A DNA stretch of 64,000 bases from Desmodesmus armatus. Lineage: Eukaryota > Chlorophyta > Chlorophyceae > Sphaeropleales > Scenedesmaceae. The stretch covers positions 310,001 through 374,000 of the forward strand of contig VIIQ02000555.1 in the NCBI GenBank assembly GCA_007449985.2, in the 5' to 3' direction. The notes under the pieces were generated by a model. The model had not been told where the DNA came from. It searched no databases and worked only from the letters and a program-made list of their open reading frames with translations. The position numbers were made by a program, and so were the translations under genes. Below, piece by piece: positions 36,801-47,900 of this stretch (within the stretch, counting starts at the first letter, position 1; every line of letters starts with the position of its first letter).

Positions 36801-37686
36801 AACGGTCACTACACAATATTTGGTGAAGGTGCGGTGTGCTGGGAGCAGCAGTGTGTAGGGCCTGTGTGAATGCATGCAAAGCCTGCTCACTTCACCACCG
36901 TGGCCGTTGTAGAGCTTCCTGGCTGCTGGTCCCCTAGGGGCCGTCACTGCTACTGCAGAACATGTATGAGGCCCCACCAACCTGTCATGCCATGCAGTGC
37001 ATCTCATTCCACCACCCAGACCACTTTGTAGTGTTGTCAACAACAAAAAAATATGATCTGCTCGGCTCATGCAAGTCATCATGTGTCTGTTTGTCCGTCT
37101 CTGCGCATGTCTGCGTGTCTATGCTTGCTTCACTCCATGAAGCTGTGGACGGTTTTGAGGTAAGGGGGGTGCCAGCAGAGGGGGTGTCGCAGGACAGGTC
37201 CAAGGGTGGCAAGCCAGGTTGAGGCCCTGTTTCCACAGCTCATGCACACCACAGCCTGTCATAGTGAAACCCTGAAGCCGCCTCTGTCAGGCAGTTTGCT
37301 ATCCTTTCGTCAGTCCTATGGTTCCAACTGTAACATGATGTACAACCAACACCTCCTCCTTCCTCCTTCAATCTCCCTCCTCCCCCTCTCTTCCTTTTGC
37401 AAGAGCTCCTCCCCGCGCTCCCTTTTCCTCAACCCACAAATTAAGTCAGTCACACCAGACATCCAGAAAATACTTGCCAAATTTGATGATACAAGCTGCT
37501 ACGCCCACTCGTCAACCCCCCAACTAATGAAGACCTGTGTGATGCCTGCTGCAGGTGATAGATGCCATCAACGCCCTGGCTAAGGGCAAGAAGGACAACA
37601 CAGCAACAGCAGAGGAGGGTGCTGTGATTGCAGATGCGGGCCAGGTCCGCAAAGGCACATACACCCCCAACCTAGAGCAGATGTAA
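33866..37686 (+). CDS. Membrane-anchored cyclophilin with PAN-like Cys domain
   Basis: Eleven exons, about 450 aa: 33866-34034, 34208-34389, about 34514-34862 (start uncertain), 35108-35299, 35580-35606, 35857-35961, 36202-36278, 36536-36588, 36773-36828, 37143-37159, 37555-37686. Residues 1-45 hold a short basic lead and one hydrophobic helix (LYLLLFLLSIFALTSFF), a type II anchor or signal. Exon 3 has a Cys-rich stretch with CNVWVWC, GCGERHHRECWLK and a later FTSG, the pattern of PAN/Apple-like domains. A cyclophilin-type peptidyl-prolyl isomerase domain follows: VYLDVAIKGRPVGRI, AENFRQLCTG, FYRIIDGFIDQ (Arg, Phe, Gln of the active site kept) and NTSHFS. Likely acts in the secretory pathway or another membrane compartment. 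One exon is only 17 nt. Cyclophilin call certain; PAN call likely. Confidence 0.88.
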
Positions 37687-37835
37687 CAACCTTGGACTCC
37701 CTCCTGGGGCTTCAGACCCTTCGCAGCAAGCTGTGCTACTAGTGGTATTCACGGCAGCATATCGATTCCAACAACGCAGCACTACAACACACATTGAATG
37801 TGTACGCCTGTGGCCATATTGTCAATCAAGGTGAC

Positions 37836-38415
37836 ATGACCCCTTGCGAAGGGGAGGGAGATGACCCCTTGGGCAAGGAGGGAGATGGACATACTATTGC
37901 AACCTTGCCTCCCAGGTGACAGTCAGCCCCTCCCCTGAGCAAGGAGGTGAAGACACTACTGCAAAGCCCACCAATGCGACATGCCGGCTGCCCGCCTGCA
38001 CAACGAGACAAGCCCTCAGGCGACGAGACACGCTCTGGATATAGTCAGCACACAATTGCCCCCTGAGGAGAGAGTCAGCACACAATTGCTCCTTGAGGAG
38101 AGACACGTCAGGACTGCAAGCCTCTCAACCAAGGTGGCATACGATTATCTGCCCCTGCCCCCCCCCCCCCCCCCGAGCAAGGAGGCCAAGGACAGGGCTG
38201 CAAAGCTCCCAATGAAAAGCACTGCGCCCCTGAGCAGTGGGAAAAAAGAGGGTAAATCAAACAGGACTGCAAGGTTCTCAAACGAAATAGCACATGATTG
38301 GGTCCCCCCCCTGGCTGCACAAGGAGGCAAGGCAGGTCTGTAAAGCTCCCAATCCCAGCAGAACACTGGCCCCGACAGCAGAACACTGGCCCCCACAGCA
38401 GAACACTGGCCCCCA
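37836..38415. repeat. Minisatellite cluster of several short units
   Basis: Visible units: ATGACCCCTTG... twice, 25 bp apart (37836, 37861); AGTCAGCACACAATTGC... twice, 30 bp apart (38043, 38073); CAGCAGAACACTGGCCCC three times, 20 bp apart (38356, 38376, 38396). Longer decayed echoes contain GCAAGGAGG, AGGACTGCAAG and AAAGCTCCCAAT; AGGACTGCAAG recurs about 147 bp apart near 38117 and 38264. C-runs occur near 38159-38174, 38306 and 38461. Probably a satellite of about 150 bp that has been locally re-expanded. Confidence 0.75.
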
Positions 38416-38630
38416 CAATAAAAGACAGGAAAGCAAGCCTTGATTGAGAGAGTACAAGACCCCCCCCCCCCTTCTCCCCCCAACAGGCAATTCACCTCGA
38501 TCCACCTAGCCATACATCCTGCTGTCCATCAGGCACGCAGCCACCAACACCAAGCCGCGTCACACGGCACAGCACGCACCACCGGCATTTCGAAGCATGA
38601 CAGCTGGGCATGAAGGCTCAAGAATGTCGA

Positions 38631-38635
38631 TTACA
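38631..38635 (-). terminator. Putative TGTAA poly(A) signal of the first AP2 gene
   Basis: TGTAA on the minus strand, about 330 nt after the stop codon at 38964. Confidence 0.4.
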
Positions 38636-38963
38636 CATATGTACATGCATAGCATCGCGTCTTCTGGATGGGGTGCTGAGCACATGATGTGTTCATCGTC
38701 ATACACACCAATGAGGCCTCTGTACCCAGCCGGTGGGGGGCGCGCCCCCCCTGGCAACCACAAAATCTGGCATGCCTGCACTGGCCACACATACACAGGC
38801 GTCCTGTCCAATCGCACAAGAAAAAGATAGCGACATACAGGCACTAGCACTGACGTGCCATGTACTGGGACGCACCAGCCCACAACATGTTGCGAAGCTG
38901 CACCACCGTACACACATGCTAGATACATCTGTATTCACTCTGCTTAACACACCCAGCCCCAGC

Positions 38964-41900
38964 TCAGTTTGTCTTCACGATGACCTTGGGTGGTTGTAGG
39001 CCTGCAGCCACAGCAGCCGCAATCACTGCTGACGCTGCCTTGTCTGATGCTAAGTGCAGCTCCCCTGGTGTGTAGTCCTCAGGCAGCTTGGGCTCAACAG
39101 GGTTCAGCCAAGCATCCTGACCTGCAGCACAACAGGCAGCACAGGGAGCAATGAGTGGCTGGCATGAGCTCATTGTGCTGCACTGCTTCAAGAGATACAA
39201 GGGTATGTGCGTATGAGCTGTGGTGGAGTGCACAGCAGCAAGTAGCAACCAGGTTGTCCAACACGCAAGAGCCTGCATGCATAAACCACATGCAGGCAGC
39301 TGGTCGCTGCTGTGCTGCTTGGGCTGCACAGTACTACAACACAGACAAGGCCCAGCACGCACATTTGCTGCCTCCTGCAATGCATCCGAGCTAAACTAGC
39401 CAGATGGTCACGTACCTCTGAACAGCAGTGCTGCCTCATTCCAGACACGAGCGGCCTCCTCCTCTGTCGCAAACGTACCCAAGTTGATCACCTGCACATG
39501 ACACCGGCAGGAGGCACCACAAAGCAGGCAGCACAAGTCAGCTGTATGTGCTGCATCAGACTGCAACCAATCCCTACCCAACACCGTAGCAGCGCTCCTT
39601 GCTTGCCAAAGCCCTCAACAGCAGCGCAAAGCAATGCGATGCTGCACGTTACTGCACCAGCACACCCTGCTCACCTTGTTAGCATAGCAGAACTGTGCCC
39701 TCCAGCCCTCCTGGCTGCGCCTGGACCTGTACACCCCTGTGAACTTCACACTGCGCAGGGAGAACTTGGCTGTGCCTGCCTCAGTGGGGTCTGCTTGCCC
39801 CGGCGGGCGGGGCGCCATCTGTACCCTGTTGCCTGAACCCTTGGGCCGACCTCCCCGGCCACGCAGGGCGCCCCCACGCCACTGGCCCTGCACAGCACAA
39901 CATGCACATGTCATGCAAATGGAGTTCGTGCAGGATGGTGACAGCAGATTGGGGATGGGGTTCTGATCATGCGGCGTTGCTATGACATGCGCATGCAAGG
40001 GCTGAGACACTCACGGCCATATCTGTCAGTGCAGCAAAAGCCTTTTGCTGGCAGCTGCCATGTACCCACCTGTGCATCAAACCCACTGTCGTCTCCCTCA
40101 CCCCCTGCGCCATACATCCAGTTGAAGGTGGGGTCAAACCCATACGGCATGCCCTGCAGCATCATGGCACCTGCTGCAGCAGCGGCTGCCGCTGCGGCAG
40201 CATCCCCCGCCAGGTCCTCCACCCCTTGCAGGCCTGCTGCTGCCCCCATGGCATTCAGCCTGGCAATCTCCCTCTGCAGTGATGCGATGTGCTCCCTCTT
40301 CAGGGGGTCATAGATGTTGAGCAGGGCACTGCGGTCCTCAGGAGCCAGCTGGGACATAGGCACTGGCTCCACAGAGGTGGCATCTGCCAGGCTGCGCTTG
40401 CTGCCGACCTCAGCAGCAGCAGCCACACCAGATGCATCAGGCTGCTGCTCTGGGATGTCTCCCTTGAGGTAGCGCTGCAGCTGGTGCCAGGCCTTCTGCC
40501 AGAAGCCGTCACCCAGCTCCAGCTGCCGCTGCTGGAGCAACCCCAGGAGCTGCTGCAGGGCCTGCCTGTCACCCTCCAACAGAGCGGCACGGTCAGGCGG
40601 CAGCGGGCCTTCTGGTGTTGCCGCACGAGGCCTCTTGGCCGCCCGCTCGTCCCCTGTGGCTGCAGCATGCGCAGCATCGTCGGCCCTGTTGTCCTCCTCC
40701 TGGTAGAACAGCAGGTCCTGCAGCACCCGCTCCCAAAAGCCAGGCTCGATAGGGCGTCGTGGTGCTGGCGCTGGCACCTCAGGCTGCTGCAGCTGGGGTT
40801 GAGACAGGCCCTGCAGCTGCTGCAGGGCGGGCTGCAGGCCCAGTGCTGCTGCCTGCTGCTGGTACTGCAGCAAGCTGGCATTGTCTGGCTGCTGCAGCAG
40901 CGCCTGCAAGCCCATAGACAGCTGCTGCTGCTGCTGCAGCTGCTGCTGCAGGGACTGTGGTACTTCGCCTTGCACCACCTGGTTGTAAGCTGCCAGGGTC
41001 TCAGCAGCTGCTCCAGACATGCCTACATCCCCCTCCTGCAGCCCCTCCACCTCCTGCTCCGTGGGCTGATGATGATAATGCTGCTGCTCCTGCTGTGGCT
41101 GCTGTGCTGACTTGGGGGATGGTGCTGCTGCTGCTGCTGCTGCTGCACCAGGTGACTTGGCAGCAGCAGGAGTGCTGGGTCTAGGCGCTGCCGCTGCAAC
41201 TGCTGCATCCGTGGCAGCAGCAGCAGCACTGTCAGCTGCAGCGGAGCTGGGCCTGCGGTGCTTTGATGCTGAGTGCTGGCCGCTGCCCTGCTGCTGGTTG
41301 CCCTGCATGGACATCAGTGTGTCTGCCAGCATCAGCAGGTCAGCCTCAGCACCCTCAGCACCGTCCTTGTCAGCAACAGGCATGGCAGCCATAGCAGCAC
41401 GGTCCACATCAGCATCAGGGGCAGCAGCAGCAGCAGGCTCAGGCTCAGGCTCTGCCTTCGCTGCCTGCACCTTCTGTTCCTGCTGCTGCTGCTGCTGCTG
41501 CTGCTGTGCATCACCAGGACCCTGCTGTGCAGCTGGCGACCTGGGCTGCTGTGAGCCGGCCTTCTGCAGGCCAGCAGCTGAAGGGGTCTCAGCCACCTGT
41601 GCAGCAGCACTGGGGGTAGGTGCAGGTGCTGCAGGTGTGACCGTTGGTGGGGTGGCAGCGCCAGCAGGGGGCTGGCTGACAGCACTCACAGCAGCAGGAG
41701 GAAGCTGGGGCGCTGCAGCAGCAGCAGCAGCAGAGGCCTGTTGCTGCTGTTGCTGCTGTTGCAGCAGCGCCATCTGCTGTGCCCCTAGCTGCTGCAGCAG
41801 CTGCTGCTGCTGGACCCCTAGCTGCTGTGCAGCAGGTGGCATGCCTCCCTGGCTGCCTCCCCTACCGTCACCCCCACCCACCCCGCTCCACCCTGCTGCT

Positions 41901-43053
41901 GCCAATGCTGCTGAGCTGGGCGGCGGGGGTGCAGACCCCTGCTGCTGCTGCTGCTGGCTCATGGCTGCCAGCAGTTGCTGCTGCAGTTGCTGCTGCTGAG
42001 CCAGGGCTTGCGCCTGAGCTTGAGCCTGAGCCTGTGGCAGCTGCTGTGCCTGGTTCTGCTGCAGCAGCATTTGCATTAACAGTTCATTCAAGTTGCCCTG
42101 CTGCTGCCCCACCCCTCTCGCCGCCCCCTCCTTGTTCCCCAGACTCTGCAGCAGCAGCATGGTGGTGACATCCAGGCCGCCCTGCCCTGCAAGCTTCTGC
42201 AGCAGCAGCGCCCTGACCACCTCATCTGACACGCCGCCGCCACTCAGAGCGGCCTGCATCAGCAGATCATTGCTGCCTGTCCCCGACAGCCCACCCCCAC
42301 CCAGGCTGGTGGGGCCGCTCATGCCGCTGGAGGTGCTGGCCAACAGGCTCTGCAGGAGCTGGGCCTGACCAGACTGGCTGCCCTGCTGCGGCCCACCCAG
42401 CCACTGCTGGCCAGAACCCACACCAGCTGCTGGCGCTGCGGCAAACCCAGTGAAGCTGGGGCCTGCTGCATCCAACATGTGTGCTGCACCCTGCTGCCCC
42501 GGCAGGCCTGCAGCACCTGCCGCCTGCATGTCTGCTGTGGCAGGGCGCGAGAATGCTGTCAGGTCTGGGGTAAAGTGGCGGGCAAAGGCGCCGGTTGCCT
42601 CTGTGAGCTGTTGGCCCAGCACCGGCATGGACTGCTGCTGCGGCTTCAGAGTGGACTGCAGCTGTGGGATGGGCGGCAGCTGCTGGTGCTGCAGCATGGT
42701 TGCTGGGGGCCCATGCTGCCCTGCGAGTACTGGCCATGGGACTGTGGCGGCTGCTGCTGCTGCTGCTGTTGCAGGAACTGCTGCTGCCATGCAGCTTGCT
42801 GTGCTGGGTAGGACACGCTCGAGTCTGCAGGAGCAAGGCCGTGGCGGCCTGCAACGTCCACGTGGGTGTTGGTGGCATACGAGCTGTGACTGAGGGTGGG
42901 GGGGATGCCGCCACCAGTGGCAGCCTGCCCTCCCCACTGACTGTAGGACGTGCCGTGCTGGCCAGCGTCAGCAGCCTGCCCGGCCGGCAGGACTTTGGCC
43001 GGGTCGGGTGCGCCGACGTTGGGGTGTGGCTGTGCCCATTGGGGCTGTTGCAT
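38964..43053 (-). CDS. Gln-rich AP2-domain transcription factor (first copy)
   Basis: Four exons: 43053-40070, 39887-39675, 39491-39416, 39121-38964, about 1,143 aa. The first 995 residues are Gln/Ala/Pro-rich and probably disordered, with poly-Gln runs and a duplicated GFW motif. The C-terminus holds a Gly/Arg AT-hook-like patch (GRGGRPKGSGNR, about residue 1005) and one AP2 domain (about 1043-1092): FTGVYRSRRSQEGWRAQF, then VINLGTFATEEEAARVWNEA and LFRG. A short extension WLNPVEPKLPEDY follows. AP2 domains bind DNA through a three-stranded sheet, so a nuclear transcription regulator is expected. The frame slips by one base near 42705-42713, at a run of five G; the upstream frame holding ATG 43053 joins the main one only if one base is missing there. 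Without that, translation would start further inside. Confidence 0.85.
41480..41505. repeat. CTG/CAG trinucleotide run coding poly-Gln
   Basis: An uninterrupted run of about eight CTG units (CAG on the coding strand) inside the first AP2 gene. Shorter runs lie near 27218-27241 (FBF1-like) and throughout 59160-63130. Confidence 0.8.
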
Positions 43054-44915
43054 TTCCCAAGGTGGTGTTGCTTTGTTGGTAGCTGCTGCCCGCTGGTGGC
43101 AAGTAGGGCTTCTGCTATTGCTGCAATATGGAAGGGTAGCCACTGTTCATGCAAACATTCTGGCAGCTTCAATCAACACCTGTTCTGGGGAAGAGTGCTG
43201 AAACGCCGCGAGTACGGCGTCGTTGAGGGAAGATATCATCTATCTTGCTGCTTATCCGGTGATACTTGCACCGGCTGTGCCTGCGGTGTTCATGACCGAC
43301 AAGGCGGTGCAGAAGACGATGTTAGCCGTACAGTGTGCAAGCTGGTCCAGAAAGAAGTTATTCCCTTGCAACTGGAATGACGTTGCATAAGTGCACATGC
43401 ACGGGCCCATGCATGCAGACTTGCGCCTGACGCACACAAGACTGCATGGCATGAACAGTAGCAGACGTCACCGCTGGTGATATGTTGGGTCTATTAGGCA
43501 AGCCGGCATCCTCTCCGCAGACGCAGCAGGCGGCTCTCTGTAGGGGTGAGGGGAAGCAGCAAAGTCGATCTGGGGCTTCTGTAGGGCCCTGAAGAGCCCT
43601 AGCCCCCTGAGCCGACAGCTGCTTACCTGAGTGTTGAAATCACGCCGCTACACCCTGATACAGACGCCACGAGCCCGCATCAGACCTTCGTGGAAACGTG
43701 CCTGGATATGAAGCTTGCTTGTTCACCTGCAATGGCCACCGCGCCCAGTATTGTGCACAACAGGTGAAACCTCAGGTGTTTTGGGCACTGCTACTCTTGT
43801 GCACGCAAATTCGGACATGTCGTCCTCGAAGTATGCTTGCCCGCTTGCAAGGCACCCACCTTCCTGTCACGTTGGTCTAGGGCTGGAAGAAGGTCGGTAG
43901 TTACGCCCATGGGCCAGAGCAATGCTGCTAATGATGCTGATGCTGCTGTGCCCTGCTTCATGGTTTTGGAGCATGCGAATGGTGTCGCATGAGCATGGCG
44001 AATGATGAATGATATGGTTTGCGGAATCCCAGGGATATCCGGTCTGTAGATCCAAATGTGGTTGAATAGAGCTTGTGGGCCAGCTCAAGGGAGCCATGTC
44101 ACCATCATGGCATGCAAGTGAAGCAGGCAGTTTCCATTCACCCGCCATCCTCCTGGCACCTGAAGTCACAGAAAACACCTACTGTGTGTGTAGGTAATTA
44201 CAGACCTGATGAAGATGCACGGTGCCGATTGAAGGCACCTGGTGCAAACTACAAAGGGTGACTGGCCAACACCACTGTGACAGTGCAAGCGAGTATCAAC
44301 ACACAAAACACCAGGCCACGTTGAATAGGGGGTGCCCTCAAGAAACGAACCACCTGCCTGCCACCACCATCAATGTGATACACAAGGTGCCAGCAAGTAC
44401 AGCAAGTCACTGCAACCTGCCAGCATCGAAGGGGTCCATGAGTTAAAGGCCATCACCTAGCTACTTCAGGGGTACATGCATTATAGTTGTCACCTAGCTA
44501 CCCCACAGCACCTCCACCACTCAAGTCCGTCAAGGAATGAGTCAAATGCAACAAATGTCACTGCCATGGCAAACAAAAAACAGGCCTTGGGGAGGGGGAG
44601 GGCGCCGTTTCCAGTGTAATTCACCTCCCTCAAAGCCTGGCGGTCGCACCACAGCAACAGGCAAGTGCACACGCAAACAGTAACCAGTGCATAACCGCCA
44701 AGCTGAGCGACTCCTGTGGCTGTGCTTGCAGACTGGCCCTGCAGAAACTTCCATTGCGACGATGCATGCAATGATTGTGCACGAATATTGTACAAGCATA
44801 GGCCCAGTCTGCACGCCACGACGGGCAGGTGGATGCACTAGTCGTGCAACAAACAAACATACAAGCTTGGTAGCGAACCAAGGGAGAGGAGGTACGTCTG
44901 CACGCAGCTTAGCCC
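43054..44915. other. First AP2 gene promoter and helicase 3' region
   Basis: 1.86 kb between two minus-strand genes. No coding-like frame. From about 44200 the plus strand is A/C-rich, as in minus-strand transcripts, and a minus-strand TGTAA lies at 44198-44202, about 715 nt past the helicase stop. Near 43575-43610 there is a small inverted repeat (AGGGCCCTGAAGAGCCCT). Confidence 0.5.
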
Positions 44916-47900
44916 TCATCCTAACAGCTTTGCCAGCTTGTCAGCGTATGCCTTGAGCAGTGGTACCGGCAGGTCATCAAACTTCTCAGGCTCCATGCGC
45001 TCCTGCAGCCAAACAACACCAAACAAGATCTTGCACACAAACCAAGGTGACCCGTATAGCCCACTGGTTTGGGTTTGGTGCCGGGCAGCACAGGTGCATA
45101 GGTTGGCAGGATGTGTAGGTAGCCATCATACATGGCAGGTGCTGAGGTTCCTCCATGCACGCTATGTAGCACAGATCATGGCAAGGTGCTTTGCCTGTCT
45201 GAAGTGCCCACACGAAGGTGCAGTATGAACACTGCTTGTTGTTTGGACCATCACTGGCTTTAAGCGGCTGGGTATAGCTTGGATGTACGGAATGGCTGCA
45301 ACTGAGGGGCCGCTGATTTGTTGCTGCTACCGTTATAGCAGCCATTTGGTGTGTACTGCATGTATGCTAGGCTAAGGGTATCACCCATCCCATAGGTGCC
45401 AGGTGCTCACCTGCAGCTCACGCAGCTGAGAGGGTGTGGCTAACCCACAGTAGTAGGCTGATATCAAATCTGAGGCCTCACCCCTGGTCGCCGACCGCAG
45501 CACAGGAATCTGGTGGCATGCAAGGGAGACAGGGGGCACGTTCAGCAGACAGGACAGCGCAGCAACAACAGCAAACATGCTTAACAATCGCAGCCCGGAG
45601 TCCACAAGAGCGTTTCTCTGACCGTGGCAGCAGGCCGTCACAGATCTGTTAGGTGAAGTACCAGGGTCAAACAACCCGCCATCTACAACCCCACCTGAAG
45701 TGAGGTCGCTGCAGATTCCGACTGCCGAAGGGGCAGGTACACCAGTGGCTGTGCTTGTTGACCATGCCGTATGCTTTTGTACATGCTGCCCACCAGAACC
45801 CACGCTTAAGATGCACACGCAAAAAACACACCGACGCATCCTTGCAGTGCTCTCATACCATAAGTGGCAGCCTGCAGCATTGCCGCCGCAGACGCTTGTT
45901 GCATGTGCCGGTGTCATCAACACGCATACCAGACCCCCCCCCTGCTACTAGCAGGGCCTGCCTCTTAGCCTTGCCCCTGCTGGCAGTCACTTGTGCTGTC
46001 ACCCACCTGCAGCTTCTCCAGCAGCCCCCTCTGCCTGTCCGTCATGGGTTGCCGCCTCCAGGGTGCATCCTTCTTGAGGTTGGGCACGAGCGTGTCAGCT
46101 TTGTAGGCGTAGTTGGACCCCTGACCACCCCGACCGGCCCACCGTTGCCGTGCCTTTGCTCCGTACTCCGCCATCACAACCTTCCTCTGCTTGTCATGGG
46201 CCCACTGCAACAGGTGGACAGGATGCAGCAGAATTACAGCAGTGAATCAGCCGCTGCGGCAGCAGCAGCAGCAGGAGCCACAAGAGCAGCCATAGGGCCA
46301 TGTATGCAGAGCATCCGTACAAACATGGCAGCATGTACTCAGCAGGGGGGCAGTGTCATGTAGTCAAGGGGCATACACTGAGGGTCACCATCCCCGTCTG
46401 CACCGCTGCCCGCCTTACCCGCTCGATGTATGTCAGCGCTGCCCCGCACGCATCCACTTGGCTCAACCCTGACCAGCTGTGGCCCTGAGGCCTGAACGCA
46501 ATCGTCCAGCTCATGGCTGAGCCAGAGTCGCTTTCCTGGTGCAGAATGACATACCTAGCACAGCACAGCACACAAGGTAGGGATCTTGGGCTCAATTGTG
46601 ATGATGTATCAGCATTCGTCATGTTGCATTTGTTGCTGTGCAGGTGGAAGAGCTTATGCCAGCCACTGACTGACTTCCGCAAAGAAAACGAGTCACAGTT
46701 GAAGGGTGGAGTGCCTAGCGGCTTGATCGCAGGTGCTGCAACAACAAAGGCAGAGGCGTGCAGCATCATGAACACACCAAGTGATAAGCAAGTATGAACA
46801 TACTATTTCATACATGTAAGCTGCCAGCCAGTGGCACAAAGCACGTGCCTCACAACGGCTTCAGAGCTGCTGCACCCCACCTGCTCTCCTCATCCACGCT
46901 GCTGTCATCATCGCTGTCATCATCGCTGCCACCAGCAGCACCACCTGCCTCACCCTGCTCCTGCAGCCCAGGCCTGCTGCCTGCAATCGTGGACGGTATC
47001 AGGCCCAACATCTGGCACTGTGTTGGGCCCATGTCTGTCGTGTCCACCAGCCACACGTTGCCGCCTTGGAACACATTGGTCATCCAGTGGGGGCCTACGC
47101 TGGTCCAGGCAAGGTCCAGTGGGTCCAGGCCACTCGCGATCACGTCGACCTCACCCCCCACAGCATCCTCAGCCACCCTGCTGGGCCCCCTATCAGGGAG
47201 GTCTTTGTCGCCAGGCTGTAGTACAATGTCAGGCAGCAGTACCCGGTGTCCACGATCTTGCCGGCCTGCAGGCACAGCACAGCACAGCGCGCACACATAG
47301 AATGCTTCCTGCATGAGGATGCCCTCATGCGAGCCTTGTCACCACGGAAGCGGGAATGTGCACTAGAGGCGGCCACAGGGCGGCCTGGCAGGCGGTCCAC
47401 AAGCACATGATCAGCACACTCTGGCTGACCGCATCAGGCTGGCTAGTGTGCAGGAAGATGACTCATTGAGTCGCCTGGCTGTGCATGGGTGCTGGACACC
47501 AGTAGGTACAGCATAGGATGGAAGGCATCAACAGCCCTGCTATGTGAAGATGTACCTGCTTACACACCTGGTGATACTTGTCTGTGAAGTCCAGCACGAG
47601 GCAGTCCTGCTTGCCGGGCATGATGCGTAGCCCACGACCCAACATCTGCAACGACACACACACCGCAGTAGCTTTAGCAGCATCTCAGCATCTCAGCAGC
47701 ACACAGAGAGTGCCATGACCACCCCCAGAGAGTGCTGCAGGGCTTCAGCTGTGGCTCAACAACCAGGAAGTAGAGGTTTTACAGGTCCAGCGGCACTGCC
47801 ATTGATGCCACTGCTGCTGTAACAGCCAATGACAACTACCATTGTTTGAGCGGCAGTGTCACTGGTTACCCGCCATTGATGTCTGTGAGTGTGCCGCATC

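Larger units (their letters stand above)
37687..38963. other. Convergent region after cyclophilin and first AP2 gene
   Basis: 1.28 kb between two facing stop codons. It holds the minisatellite cluster at 37836-38415 and no coding-like frame. A TGTAA overlaps the cyclophilin stop codon (37682-37686). Confidence 0.6.

Noticed and set aside
38159..38174. C-run as an assembly gap or telomere-like tract
   Set aside because: It is a plain homopolymer inside a minisatellite; no telomere unit (TTTAGGG or TTTTAGGG) is present.
41112..41999. 295-codon plus-strand open frame
   Set aside because: Antisense to poly-Gln/Ala coding sequence of the first AP2 gene; the product is poly-Ala/poly-Cys.
46881..47265. 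Another frame slip in the helicase exon after motif VI
   Set aside because: Using the GTAAGC donor at 47563 (phase 1) in place of GTGTGT brings the exon into frame (RVLLPDIVLQPGD), so no slip is needed.
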